A stretch of DNA of 64,000 bases, from contig NZ_REFJ01000002.1 in NCBI RefSeq assembly GCF_003688415.1, positions 248,001-312,000 on the forward strand, in the 5' to 3' direction. A model generated the notes under the pieces. That model ran no database searches and was not told the DNA's origin. It saw only the letters and a list, made by a program, of their open reading frames with translations. Made by a program: the position numbers and the translations under genes. This stretch comes from Umboniibacter marinipuniceus (GTDB taxonomy: Bacteria; Pseudomonadota; Gammaproteobacteria; Pseudomonadales; DSM-25080). Below are positions 28,217-37,903 of this stretch, piece after piece (the stretch's first letter is position 1; the number at the start of each line of letters is the position of its first letter).

Positions 28217-29809
28217 ATGGTAGAGGAAGCGTTTACTCAAAAAACTGATTCGGTTCAGCTTAGTGCTTCAACCCTTCGGCTTGTCCTTGGAGATCAGCTA
28301 AATAGCCAACATCATTGGTATAAGGAGGTAGATGACTCGGTCGTCTACCTGTTAGCCGAGCTTCGACAGGAAACAGACTACGCTCAGCACCATATTCAAA
28401 AGGTCTGTGCTTTTTTCGCCGCCATGGAGGAATTCTCCGCAGTACTGAGTTCGAAGGGGCATCGTGTAATGCACTTAACCCTAGACAGTACTTCTGATTT
28501 TAACGGTTTAAATGGGCTATTGGATCACGTGATTAGTGAGTTAGGTGCCAATAACTTTCACTACCAGCTCCCTGATGAGTACAGGCTTAGAGAGCAGCTA
28601 CAACACTTCGTTAATTCAAGAGATATAGTCAGCGAGGCGTTTGAGTCTGAACATTTCTTTGTTTCTGACTATGAGTTGGGAGGCTATTTTACCGCCGCTA
28701 AAGCGCATAGGATGGAAGCGTTCTATCGAAAAATGCGGCAGCGTTTTGATATCCTGATGTGTGATGGTCAGCCCGTGGGAGCGAAGTGGAATTTTGATCA
28801 AAGCAATCGCCAGAAGCTAAAATCGAGTGACTTAGCCGATATCCCAGCACCGTTGATCTTTTCAAACAACGTCAGTGAAATTCTGAGGCGAATCGAGCGT
28901 CATAACTTGGCGACTATCGGTGAGGCTTCGTCCTCACTGCTTTGGCCCATAAATCGAGGGCAGGCTCTTTCCCTCTTAGATTATTTTTGCCAGCATTGCC
29001 TGCCGCGATTTGGCCAGTTTCAGGACGCCATGACGGGTTCTAGCGAGTTTGCTTGGAGTTTGTACCACTCGCGAATTAGCTTCGCGCTAAATGTAAAGAT
29101 CTTGTCTCCCAAGGAAGTCATCGATACCGCTATTCATCACTATGAAGGGAATCGGACTAGCATCGATATTGCTCAGATTGAAGGCTTCGTCCGTCAAATA
29201 TTGGGCTGGCGAGAGTTCGTTCGAGGGATCTATTGGGCCAATATGCCAAGTTATACTGAGCTGAACGTTTTAGGCGCAACACGCTCTTTGCCTAAGTGGT
29301 TTTGGACAGGCAATACTAAAATGCGCTGTCAGCAAGCGGCAATAGAGCAATCACTTAAATTCGCTTACGCGCATCATATACAACGATTAATGATTACTGG
29401 AAACTTTAGTCTTATCGCTGGTGTTCAACCCAATGAAGTGGACGATTGGTACTTGGGTATTTACATTGATGCACTTGAATGGGTTGAGTTACCCAATACC
29501 CGCGGCATGAGCCAATTTGCGGATGGTGGCTTAGTGGCCAGTAAGGCTTACGCCGCTAGCGGCAACTACGTTAATAAAATGAGTGATTACTGCAAGACCT
29601 GTTTTTATCAGGTGAAGCAAGTCTCGGGGCACGGCGCCTGCCCATTAAATTCTTTATATTGGCATTTTATGAATCGGCACAGTGAAGCATTCTCCGGTAA
29701 CTTACGTAATCGAATGGTATATGCCAACTGGCGCAAAAAAACTACAGCCGAACAAGAGGCAATACTCACTCAGGCTGAGCAGTACCTTCAGGACTTAGAT
29801 GAGCTTTGA
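28217..29809 (+). CDS. Iron-sulfur bacterial cryptochrome/photolyase (FeS-BCP, PhrB type)
   Basis: A 530-residue member of the FeS-BCP branch, whose studied members repair (6-4) photoproducts and use an FAD and a [4Fe-4S] cluster. The cluster ligands are C371, C459, C462 and C475; their spacing (88, 3, 13) equals that of Agrobacterium PhrB as I recall it. FAD-domain segments are visible: LGWREFVRGIYW, MITGNFSLIAGVQPNEVDDW and NTRGMSQFADGG. It shares a transcript with the DUF2256 gene immediately before it. Repair activity rather than a photoreceptor role is the likelier reading but is not proven. Confidence 0.92.
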   Translation: MVEEAFTQKTDSVQLSASTLRLVLGDQLNSQHHWYKEVDDSVVYLLAELRQETDYAQHHIQKVCAFFAAMEEFSAVLSSKGHRVMHLTLDSTSDFNGLNGLLDHVISELGANNFHYQLPDEYRLREQLQHFVNSRDIVSEAFESEHFFVSDYELGGYFTAAKAHRMEAFYRKMRQRFDILMCDGQPVGAKWNFDQSNRQKLKSSDLADIPAPLIFSNNVSEILRRIERHNLATIGEASSSLLWPINRGQALSLLDYFCQHCLPRFGQFQDAMTGSSEFAWSLYHSRISFALNVKILSPKEVIDTAIHHYEGNRTSIDIAQIEGFVRQILGWREFVRGIYWANMPSYTELNVLGATRSLPKWFWTGNTKMRCQQAAIEQSLKFAYAHHIQRLMITGNFSLIAGVQPNEVDDWYLGIYIDALEWVELPNTRGMSQFADGGLVASKAYAASGNYVNKMSDYCKTCFYQVKQVSGHGACPLNSLYWHFMNRHSEAFSGNLRNRMVYANWRKKTTAEQEAILTQAEQYLQDLDEL

Positions 29810-29895
29810 GTACCTGGTATGGGTAGCTAGCCGGCGAGCTCAATGTAGAATAACTTGAACTCGCGGGTCAGCGGCAACAACAATAGGGGAGTTGA

Positions 29896-31983
29896 TTAGT
29901 TCGCGCCTGCTTGAATAGAGGTCAGGGCGATGGTGTAAACGATATCATCTACTAGGGCGCCTCGAGAGAGATCATTAACGGGCTTATTTAAGCCCTGTAA
30001 CATTGGCCCAATTGAAATCACTCCGGCACTTCGCTGAACTGCTTTGTAAGTTGTATTGCCGGTATTAAGATCAGGAAAGATAAACACCGTTGCTTGGCCG
30101 GCCACCGAGGAGCTTGGCGCTTTCGACTTGGCCACGTTTGCGACGCTTGCCGCATCGTACTGAAGCGGGCCATCAATTAACACCTCGGGTAATTTATCTT
30201 TTGCCAGTTTAGTGGCGGCAATAACCTTATCTACATCGCTCCCTGTGCCTGACGATCCAGTTGAGTATGAGATCATCGCCACGCGGGGTTCGATACCAAA
30301 GGCGATTGCTGATTCGGCACTTTGGATAGCGATATCAGCGAGTTGTTCACTCGTTGGGTCAGGGTTAATAGCGCAATCGGCATAGACCAATACTTGGTCA
30401 GGTAGGCACATGAAAAAGCAGGACGATACTAGTGACTGGCCGGGCTTGGTTTTGATTATCTGAAACGCCGGTGTGACCGTTGCGGCAGTGGTATTCTCAG
30501 CACCGGCAACCAGGCCGTCAACATCACCGCAATGAAGCATCAATGTGCCTAACATAATACGGTCTTCCTGCAGAATGTCGGTGGCTAAGCTATGAGTCAT
30601 TCCTTTGTGCTTACGGAGTTCAACAAACGTTTCTACGTAGCGATGAAACGACTCAATAGGATTCACAATTTGAAGGTTAGGGTGCTGGTCAATATTGAGC
30701 GCTTTTAATTGTGTTCGGATCTTTTCGGGTTCGCCCAGCAAAATACACTTGGCGATATTTCGCTCGCAGCAAAGTTGAGCGGCCTCCAGCGTACGTGGCT
30801 CGTCGCCTTCTGGAAGTACAATGGTATTGTCGAGTTGGGCGGCACGTTTAACGAGCTTGTATCGGAATGCCGCTGGGGAGAGTTGCGTTTTATAGCTACG
30901 TTCGGTCAATTTTAGTAAAGCGTCTCGGTCAAGATGCGCAGCAACGTGGTTGGTTAAAGCAGTGAAACGCTCTTCGTCCTGATTTGGCACATCCAGAAAT
31001 AAGCTCGAGAAGTTTGAAACAACTTCATAGGTTCGCTCAGTGGTTTCCAAGACAGGTAGTCCCGAATCAAGTGCGGCCTTTATCAAATCAATACTCTGTT
31101 GTGATGGCTGGATACCTGAGGTAAGCAACAATCCTGCTAATTTAACGCCTCGTTGTTCAGCCAATGCCGCCATCATAAGTACATCAACCCGATCACCTGC
31201 GGTAACAATCAGGGTATTAGCCTTTAAATTCTTGGTAAGCGTATCAACAGAGCGGGTTGCTACCAAAAGCCAGGAGATCCGACGAGTCTTCGCTTCACCT
31301 TCATTGAGGTACTCAAAGTCACAGATACTGCGTAGGTCGGCAACGCGCGCACGGTTATTAACTTGATCCCAGGGTACGAAGCCAAGCATTGGTACAGGGA
31401 GAGGTTGAAGCTGTTCCGCCTTGAGTCCTGCCGAGTAATCTTTGCCATCTGAATCTAAAGATACGCCCAGATCTGGACGAATTCGGCCGTGGCGGTCTAG
31501 TGGCACACCTATTTTATTGAGCACCACCCCTAAGAGACGGTCATTAATAGCATGGTAGCTCTTCAAGGATAGCTTTATTCTACTGCTAATTTGTTGGGCA
31601 TCTGTCCCAGCACCCGAGCACACCACAATTACCTGGCTGTTGAGCGACTTTGCCAGCAGAGTGTTGAACTCACGCGCTTGTGGAAGCTTAGCGGCTTCGG
31701 AGAGGCCAATGATGCAGACAACATCGTGGTCTTGACTGAGCGCGTCGAAACGTTCAGCGAGCGCTTCTAATACTTCGTACAGGCGTTGTTCCTCCACCGC
31801 CAAATTAAACGCCTCAAGACTATAAACCGGTACTAAGTGAATTAGGCTTTCGTTGGCCGTGCCAACAGGCCAAAATACCCCGGCGTTAAGCCCGTGTTGC
31901 TCAAAAAGGTGTTTTACACCTAGGGCAGTGGTCATTAGTCCGGCGCCCGGCTCGGCCGAAACAAGCTGAAATACTTTAGTCAT
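29896..31983 (-). CDS. pta: Phosphate acetyltransferase (long form)
   Basis: A 695-residue Pta that interconverts acetyl-CoA and acetyl phosphate. It has the long architecture: an N-terminal P-loop-like/BioD domain (about residues 1-220, GAGLMTTALGVKHLF), a DRTGG domain (about 225-345) and the C-terminal catalytic PTA domain (about 370-695: LPEGDEPRTLEAAQL, VDGLVAGAENTTAATV, SYSTGSSGTGSD). Its start overlaps the ackA stop as ATGA. It converges with the photolyase gene, with no clear terminator in the 86-base gap. Confidence 0.96.
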   Translation of the reverse strand: MTKVFQLVSAEPGAGLMTTALGVKHLFEQHGLNAGVFWPVGTANESLIHLVPVYSLEAFNLAVEEQRLYEVLEALAERFDALSQDHDVVCIIGLSEAAKLPQAREFNTLLAKSLNSQVIVVCSGAGTDAQQISSRIKLSLKSYHAINDRLLGVVLNKIGVPLDRHGRIRPDLGVSLDSDGKDYSAGLKAEQLQPLPVPMLGFVPWDQVNNRARVADLRSICDFEYLNEGEAKTRRISWLLVATRSVDTLTKNLKANTLIVTAGDRVDVLMMAALAEQRGVKLAGLLLTSGIQPSQQSIDLIKAALDSGLPVLETTERTYEVVSNFSSLFLDVPNQDEERFTALTNHVAAHLDRDALLKLTERSYKTQLSPAAFRYKLVKRAAQLDNTIVLPEGDEPRTLEAAQLCCERNIAKCILLGEPEKIRTQLKALNIDQHPNLQIVNPIESFHRYVETFVELRKHKGMTHSLATDILQEDRIMLGTLMLHCGDVDGLVAGAENTTAATVTPAFQIIKTKPGQSLVSSCFFMCLPDQVLVYADCAINPDPTSEQLADIAIQSAESAIAFGIEPRVAMISYSTGSSGTGSDVDKVIAATKLAKDKLPEVLIDGPLQYDAASVANVAKSKAPSSSVAGQATVFIFPDLNTGNTTYKAVQRSAGVISIGPMLQGLNKPVNDLSRGALVDDIVYTIALTSIQAGAN

Positions 31984-33179
31984 GGTTGGCTTTCTCCAAC
32001 GTTGGCTAACAGCGCAAGCGCCTCGTTAGCAATCATCAGTTCTTCATTTGTAGGAATCACCCAAACAGAAACGGCTGAATTGGCCGCGTCTATTTGTGCG
32101 GCTTCGTTTCGAGCAGCACCTTCATTATGATCACTGTCAATCTTAATATTTAGTAGCCCCAGCCAGCGGCACGTGAGCGCTCGTACCAATGGTGAATTTT
32201 CGCCAATACCGCCGGTAAAAACGAGTACATCTAAACTCGGCAAGGCGATAGCCATCGACGCGATTGTTTGGGCTAGGCGGTAGCAGAATACCTCGATGGC
32301 CACGGTAGCTGGCGCCGAGCCTGCTGTGAGGGCTTCTTCGAGCTCCCGCATGTCAGCGGTGAGTTCAGACAGTCCCAGTAAACCAGAACGCTTGTTGATT
32401 AGGATGTCGAGTTGCTCTGCGCTGTAGCCATGCTCTTGCATGAGGTGAATGAGAATCCCTGGATCAAGCGAGCCGGATCGAGTTCCCATAACGAGGCCGT
32501 CACTTGGTGTCATACCCATTGAGGTATCAACTGATCTACCGTTAGATACAGCACTCACACTGGCGCCATTTCCAAGGTGTGCAATCACCAGGTTCTGTGC
32601 GCTGATCGCGTTGCCAGTAAGTCTTGCTGTCTCGCGACTAATGTAGTGATGACTGGTGCCATGAAAGCCATATTTGCGGATGTTATAGTCACGCTCAAAA
32701 TGCCGAGGTAGGGCGTAAAGGTAGGCGTATTCGGGCATCTTCGCATGAAAGGCCGTGTCAAATACGGCGACTTGTGGCACCGCCGGGTAGCTCGAAAGCG
32801 CGGCGTTAATCCCCTCGAGGTTAGCTGGGTTGTGTAATGGCGCAAGCGGAATACAGTCTTCAATTGCCTTAAGGACGTCCGCATTGATGAGTGTTGCTTG
32901 GCTAAATCGCTTACCACCATGTACTACTCGGTGACCAATTACAACAGGGGCTGGGTAGGCCGAGAGTGACACCAAAATAGCTGCTAAGGCCGCTTTGTGA
33001 CTAGATTCAGCTAGTGCTGTAGTAGTCTTGAGGTTTGCCTCCTTGAAGTGCAGCACGGCTTGTTCAGTTTCCAGCCGCTCGGCAATACCTTCCACCAATA
33101 CCATCGAGCTAGCGGAATCCAATAGTGTGAACTTTAAGCTTGAACTACCTGCATTAAACACTAAAACCGTCTGCGTCAT
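31980..33179 (-). CDS. ackA: Acetate kinase
   Basis: A 399-residue kinase that makes ATP and acetate from acetyl phosphate. VLVFNAGSSSLKF (residues 5-17) and YGFHGTSHHYIS (near 168-179) are the two family signatures; VAVFDTAFH and FTGGIGENS hold substrate and nucleotide contacts. It forms an ackA-pta operon by a four-base overlap. It lies 77 bases after tdk and may be read from the same transcript. Confidence 0.97.
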   Translation of the reverse strand: MTQTVLVFNAGSSSLKFTLLDSASSMVLVEGIAERLETEQAVLHFKEANLKTTTALAESSHKAALAAILVSLSAYPAPVVIGHRVVHGGKRFSQATLINADVLKAIEDCIPLAPLHNPANLEGINAALSSYPAVPQVAVFDTAFHAKMPEYAYLYALPRHFERDYNIRKYGFHGTSHHYISRETARLTGNAISAQNLVIAHLGNGASVSAVSNGRSVDTSMGMTPSDGLVMGTRSGSLDPGILIHLMQEHGYSAEQLDILINKRSGLLGLSELTADMRELEEALTAGSAPATVAIEVFCYRLAQTIASMAIALPSLDVLVFTGGIGENSPLVRALTCRWLGLLNIKIDSDHNEGAARNEAAQIDAANSAVSVWVIPTNEELMIANEALALLANVGESQP

Positions 33180-33256
33180 ATCCGCTCTAGAAGCTCCTGT
33201 TAATTGGTAATTAAATTTTAAGTCGCGTTCATTGCAACACTAAGCGCGCGAAAGCG

Positions 33257-33832
33257 CTAAGCGATGGCTTCACCAAAGTGCCGACGGCATAACGGTTTAT
33301 ACTTTTCGTTTCCGCCCACGGAAATCTTGTCGCCGTGCTTCACCACGTGTCCGCTTTCATCTAGGCGAACTACCATGGTCGCTTTCTTACCACAGTGACA
33401 AATTGTTTTGATTTCTTTTAGTTTATCGGCAATGGCAAGTAAACGTTCGGAACCCGCGAAGAGCTCTCCCATGAAGTCAGTTCGAATGCCAAAGCAGAGC
33501 ACCGGTATCTGAAGCTCATCCACAACACGAGCCAGTTGATCAACCTGAGCACGAGATAGAAACTGACTTTCGTCCACTAATACACAGTGTGGTCGCTGGC
33601 CATCTACTAGCAAGGAAATCTGACTAAAAAGGTTGGTGTGTTCAGTGAAAGTGTTTGCTTCAGCCTGAAGCCCTATGCGGGAACTGATCACACCCGCCTG
33701 TGTTCGATCGTCTAATGCGGCAGTATAGAGTACGGGCGTTAAGCCCTGTTCGCGATAGTTATAGGCCGACTGCAGTAGCGTGGTAGATTTCCCGGCGTTC
33801 ATGGACGAATAATAGAAGTAAAGCTGTGCCAT
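33257..33832 (-). CDS. tdk: Thymidine kinase
   Basis: A 191-residue type II thymidine kinase for salvage of deoxythymidine. The P-loop is [15 protein letters not shown] (residues 6-20), followed by [10 protein letters not shown] with the catalytic Glu region, and a zinc site made of CHCGKKA and the Cys in PLCRRHF. The start ATG at 33832 gives the family N-terminus [15 protein letters not shown]; a longer frame from 33901 would add 23 unrelated residues. Presence of tdk together with the dUTPase at 54 kb fits normal dTTP supply. Confidence 0.95.
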   Translation of the reverse strand: MAQLYFYYSSMNAGKSTTLLQSAYNYREQGLTPVLYTAALDDRTQAGVISSRIGLQAEANTFTEHTNLFSQISLLVDGQRPHCVLVDESQFLSRAQVDQLARVVDELQIPVLCFGIRTDFMGELFAGSERLLAIADKLKEIKTICHCGKKATMVVRLDESGHVVKHGDKISVGGNEKYKPLCRRHFGEAIA

Positions 33833-33910
33833 TAAGTAGATCTCATCGCTGATAGAGTTGGTAAATTTGAAGGTACCACATGGAGAGGATGAGCTCCCCA
33901 TGGCGGTAAG

Positions 33911-34714
33911 CTAATCGGCAGCAAAAATCGTATTCAACTGGTAGGCCAAGCGATAACTCGCTAGCCTTAGACGGTCCTTCACAAGCTCGCCATTATAATA
34001 GGCATACTCGTAACCGAGGTCTGGGTAGTCACCGTCATTCTTGTCTAGGCGCTCGTAGCACTGGTTACGCAAAATCATAGACTCGGCGGCCCATTCAATT
34101 GGCTCTGCTTGGGCGCTTTCGTGAGCGGTTAGGGTGATGTTTTCGTCAAGTGCTTCAACTAGCTCACTAAAGCTCAAATCCCAGTGATCAATAATTTTGC
34201 TATCCCAAACAGTGTGAAGATTGCTTCGTTGGCCAAACCAGTCTACCCGAACGGCATTGCCGCCGCGATCTGATCGATTACCCACATGAAGGGGTTGATG
34301 GATGTCGCCAACGAAGTGGACATAGAAGGCAAGTGCCTGCCATCGGTCTTCGGTGGACAAAGTTGAGTCATTGATCTTTTGGGACATGGTGTCAATGCCG
34401 CTCAAGATGTCACCGCGAGATGAGCGAGGAAAATCACCATGGATATCTTCGTGATCATCAATAGAAACGTAGTGCCAAGGAAAGGTATGACGCCAGGTGT
34501 TTGCGTCGGAACGGATTTCATCAGGCCAGGTAGAGAGTTCCCAGAGTTTATTGTCTGAGCCGATGATTTCATCAATGCCGGCTCTGGCTTCTTCGGTGAG
34601 ATAGCGATCGGCCAGCTTTGCTACGGTACGGTGACCAGAAGCGCCCCAAGCATGAGCATCTACCGTTAGTGCGCCAACTAAAGGGAGGCTAGCGATAAGT
34701 AGCGATTTATTCAT
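33911..34714 (-). CDS. Secreted S1/P1-family nuclease
   Basis: A 267-residue zinc nuclease. The signal peptide (residues 1-22) ends DAHA, leaving Trp23 as first mature residue; in S1/P1 enzymes that Trp ligates zinc through its amino group. Further ligands are in GASGHRTVAKLADRY, PDEI, WHYVSIDD, FYVHFVGDIHQPLHVG and NLHTVWDSKII, covering all three zinc ions. Such enzymes cut single-stranded DNA and RNA and remove 3'-phosphate groups. ATG 34714 was chosen for its AAGGG site and signal peptide. It follows a TonB-dependent receptor by 57 bases on the same strand. Confidence 0.92.
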   Translation of the reverse strand: MNKSLLIASLPLVGALTVDAHAWGASGHRTVAKLADRYLTEEARAGIDEIIGSDNKLWELSTWPDEIRSDANTWRHTFPWHYVSIDDHEDIHGDFPRSSRGDILSGIDTMSQKINDSTLSTEDRWQALAFYVHFVGDIHQPLHVGNRSDRGGNAVRVDWFGQRSNLHTVWDSKIIDHWDLSFSELVEALDENITLTAHESAQAEPIEWAAESMILRNQCYERLDKNDGDYPDLGYEYAYYNGELVKDRLRLASYRLAYQLNTIFAAD

Positions 34715-34734
34715 TTTCAGTACCCTTATACAAG

Positions 34735-34764
34735 AAGGGCGTGTCACTTTCGTGGCACGCCCTT
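34735..34764 (-). other. Long hairpin between TonB receptor and nuclease genes
   Basis: AAGGGCGTG-x-CAC and GTG-x-CACGCCCTT form a 12- to 13-bp stem with a 4-base loop, with one mismatch on the transcribed strand. It lies directly after the receptor stop. No T-run follows on the minus strand, so an mRNA-stabilising or attenuating hairpin within one operon is likelier than full termination. Confidence 0.6.
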
Positions 34765-34771
34765 TAAACAC

Positions 34772-37700
34772 TTAGAAGTTATAGCGTAAGCCTAACTTTA
34801 GCTGCCAAACAGAGCGTTCAGGGTTCACTCGATCCCAGTTCTTCGTCTCAAGACCCTGCTGGCCGAACGGAACACTATAAGTGTAGACGCCCGAAGCTGG
34901 ATCATAGTCATGATCAACTAAGATTTTGTTGTTGAAGCTCTGAGAGCGATAAACGCCCCAGTCGTCGTTTAGCATGTTAAGCACGTTGACAAAGGAAAGT
35001 GTTACCACACCGCGATGCTCGTCAGTAAATCCTGGGATTTCCTGGCTAATATTTAGATCCAGAGAGCGAATCCATGGCTGCGTATCGACACCACGCGGGA
35101 CGATATCGCCAGCGTGGCCACCTAGGCCAATTTCGTTAACGGCCGACATAAGTGTGTCATAGTCTAAGCCCCAGCCGTAGGCAACGTTTGGATCGTTAGC
35201 ATCCACTGGAATATAAGGTAGATAAGCGTCCGAACCCTGTAGCGAAGGCTGATCGCCTAAACCGCCGTCACGGTAAGAACCTAGCACCCAGCTAAGCGGA
35301 CGGCCAGAACGCGCTTCATAGAACATGTTGACGGACGTCTCATAGCCTGAGAAGAGTTCTTTTTCCCAGTTTAGAGATAGCGTAAACCTATGTTCAGACT
35401 GCCAATAGCCTGGTCCAAGCGTTGTGCCATTTCGGTCGTAACGTGTTACCGGGTACTGATAGTTCGAGCGAGCCGTACTACTTGAACCTTGGGTACCTTC
35501 GGTCACGTCCTGATAGGTATACGAGGTGAACATGCTCCAACCGTTTGACCAGTCGTTTGCCATAGACAAGGTAAAGATGGTGCTTTTGCCGTCATCCTGT
35601 GCGTTGGTCAACATGAGGTCGTAGCGATCGGTATTAGACTGAGTCAACGGATCGTATGTCTCATAGACTGTGCGGCCAGTGCCGTCTTCGCCAATATAGC
35701 GGCGCGATAGATCAACCCAGCGAACATCGTTCTTGTTGTGCTTGATCATCACTTCTGCGGCTATCTCAACGCTATCGCTAAGTAGTGGAATGTCCCAGTA
35801 AGTTTCAGCTCGTAAGCTGTAGCGCCAGTCGTACGGGATGTCGAAATTAGGTGATACGGCATTCACAAGCCCGTCACCGCCGACTAAGCCAGCGGTTGCA
35901 TCTGCGGGAACCTGAGCAAAGTCGATAGGCCACGTTGGATCCCAGCCACCAAAATAGGTTAACGCCGATTGACCGTCGTTGGAGTAGCTGTTAGACATCC
36001 ACACTAGCGGCGAGCCGCCAGAGAACTTACCAATACCACCGGAAAGAACGAAGTCGTCTGTAACGGTGTAATCGAAACCGATTCTTGGCAAAATCATCGA
36101 CTCGCCGTCGAAGGTAGAGCTATTATCGAATCCGTAGCGATTAACAAAGTTTTGGTTAGTTGCTGGTGAATCAGGCATCGAAATCTGTTCGTAACGAATG
36201 CCGTAGTTAATGTCTAGTTTGTCAGTTACGGTCCAAAGATCTTCAATAAAGAAGGTGTTTGTGACCATGCTGAAACTTGCTGCCGCATCTTCGGCATTGC
36301 CCGATGCTGCGTTGGAGTAGTTGAAGCGGTCAACTAGACCATTCTCAAAGTCGTCAATTGAAGAGAAACTCCACGAACCTTTTGCAGCGGGTACGAATAG
36401 GTTGAATACGTCAACATTCTCGTAGTTGTAGCCAAAGGTGATTTGGTGGTCGCCTAGCAGGTAGTTACCTTTAAAGAGGAATTCCGTAGTTTGGTTGTTA
36501 AGACGGTTGGCCTGTCGATACTGGTCCACACCGAAATTAACCGTACCAGAGCTAGAGCGAACAGCTACTTGGCCTATCCCTAGGTCATAGAAGGGCTGCT
36601 GATTGGTTGTAGTATCTTTATAGCCAAGCTTCACTTCAGTAGAGAAAACATCACTCCAATCGCTGTTAGCAATCATGACGAAAGTCTCTAACTCTTCTTC
36701 CTTGTCATACCAATAGGATGAAGCATTAAGTGAAAATGGATTACTGGAAACAAGGTTGGTGCGGTTGCCGAGGGTGTGCTGATAAGTAGCAGCTAGACGA
36801 TGGTCGTCCGAGATCTGCCAGTCAATCTTAGCTAAGATCTTTTCGTCTTCCTCAACCGGCTTGGTGGCATAACTTCCGATGGAAGCGAGGCCGTAAGTTT
36901 GCTGAGCAATTGAATCAATTCGATCCCAGTCAGCCTGAGTAACATTACTCTCATTGGCAAGCCCGCTTCCTGCTGGGCCGAACTCTGGGTTCAGTGGCTT
37001 ATCAAACTTCTCATAGCTGAGGAATCCGAAGAGTGTATCTTGGATAATGGGGAAACCAGCAGAAACGCCCCAGGTGGTCTCTTCCGAAATCAAGCCTTCG
37101 TAATTCTCGCCGGCAACTTTGTCACCCGCCATGCTGTCGTCAGTGAATTCATAGAACACACTACCAGTAAGCTCGTTGGTACCAGACTTGGTAATGACGT
37201 TAATCTGACCACCGGTGAAGCCACCTTGCGTTACGCTGTAAGGCGCCACATTAAGGCTTACACTTTCTACCGCGTCCAGTGAGATTGGTGAGCGCTGAGT
37301 AGGGTAGCCATTAGAGTTGAGGCCGAAGTTATCGTTCTGTCTAATCCCGTCCACAACGAATGCGTTAGTCCGTGGGTTGGCGCCGGCAACGCTAAACTCG
37401 TCGCCGTCCAATACTGCAAGCGGATTACGTTTCAGGGTGTCGCGAAGGTCGCGATCGATACTGGCCGATTTAGTAATGTCGTCTGCGCTGAAATCACGGC
37501 CAGGTTGGCGGTCAACCCGAGAACCAGTCACCATCACTTCTTCAAGCACCACGGTACTGCCTACCGTAAAGTTAAAGTTGGTATTGTTACCTTGCACAAG
37601 AAACACGTCATTCAGGGTGGTATCCGTGAATTCAGTGGTGTCCACTTCAATGGTGTAGGGGCCGCCCACACGTAGGCCGTTGACCACAAATACGCCACTT

Positions 37701-37903
37701 TCGTTCACAGCAGTGTCAACTTGACGACCGGTGTTCTCGTGGGTGATGGTAACGGTTGCATTGGTCACGGTTCGACCGTCATCGGTCATTACTTTACCGC
37801 GGACCGAAGAGGAAGTGTCTTGAGACATTGAGTGCATGGACAACGATAAGGTTGACAGCACGGCGAGTGATATTAGATTGGGCTTAAAGCGAATAGCTCT
37901 CAT
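34772..37903 (-). CDS. Oar-like TonB-dependent outer membrane receptor
   Basis: A 1043-residue receptor. After a signal peptide (about residues 1-27) comes a carboxypeptidase-regulatory-like beta domain (about 32-115, VRGKVMTDDGRTVTNATVTI), then a plug (about 125-250: EVMVTGSRVDR, NAFVVDGIRQND, GGFTGGQINVITKSGTNE) and a large 22-strand barrel ending in LKLGLRYNF with the terminal Phe needed for BAM. The Oar family was first seen in Myxococcus. It starts with GGAGGG four bases before ATG. It is the first gene before the S1/P1 nuclease and is likely to import a product of it; the substrate is not known. Confidence 0.93.
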   Translation of the reverse strand: MRAIRFKPNLISLAVLSTLSLSMHSMSQDTSSSVRGKVMTDDGRTVTNATVTITHENTGRQVDTAVNESGVFVVNGLRVGGPYTIEVDTTEFTDTTLNDVFLVQGNNTNFNFTVGSTVVLEEVMVTGSRVDRQPGRDFSADDITKSASIDRDLRDTLKRNPLAVLDGDEFSVAGANPRTNAFVVDGIRQNDNFGLNSNGYPTQRSPISLDAVESVSLNVAPYSVTQGGFTGGQINVITKSGTNELTGSVFYEFTDDSMAGDKVAGENYEGLISEETTWGVSAGFPIIQDTLFGFLSYEKFDKPLNPEFGPAGSGLANESNVTQADWDRIDSIAQQTYGLASIGSYATKPVEEDEKILAKIDWQISDDHRLAATYQHTLGNRTNLVSSNPFSLNASSYWYDKEEELETFVMIANSDWSDVFSTEVKLGYKDTTTNQQPFYDLGIGQVAVRSSSGTVNFGVDQYRQANRLNNQTTEFLFKGNYLLGDHQITFGYNYENVDVFNLFVPAAKGSWSFSSIDDFENGLVDRFNYSNAASGNAEDAAASFSMVTNTFFIEDLWTVTDKLDINYGIRYEQISMPDSPATNQNFVNRYGFDNSSTFDGESMILPRIGFDYTVTDDFVLSGGIGKFSGGSPLVWMSNSYSNDGQSALTYFGGWDPTWPIDFAQVPADATAGLVGGDGLVNAVSPNFDIPYDWRYSLRAETYWDIPLLSDSVEIAAEVMIKHNKNDVRWVDLSRRYIGEDGTGRTVYETYDPLTQSNTDRYDLMLTNAQDDGKSTIFTLSMANDWSNGWSMFTSYTYQDVTEGTQGSSSTARSNYQYPVTRYDRNGTTLGPGYWQSEHRFTLSLNWEKELFSGYETSVNMFYEARSGRPLSWVLGSYRDGGLGDQPSLQGSDAYLPYIPVDANDPNVAYGWGLDYDTLMSAVNEIGLGGHAGDIVPRGVDTQPWIRSLDLNISQEIPGFTDEHRGVVTLSFVNVLNMLNDDWGVYRSQSFNNKILVDHDYDPASGVYTYSVPFGQQGLETKNWDRVNPERSVWQLKLGLRYNF

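Noticed and set aside
33243-33259. AGCGC/GCGCT hairpin at the tdk stop as a terminator
   Set aside because: The stem is short and no T-run follows on the minus strand; ackA may be co-transcribed.
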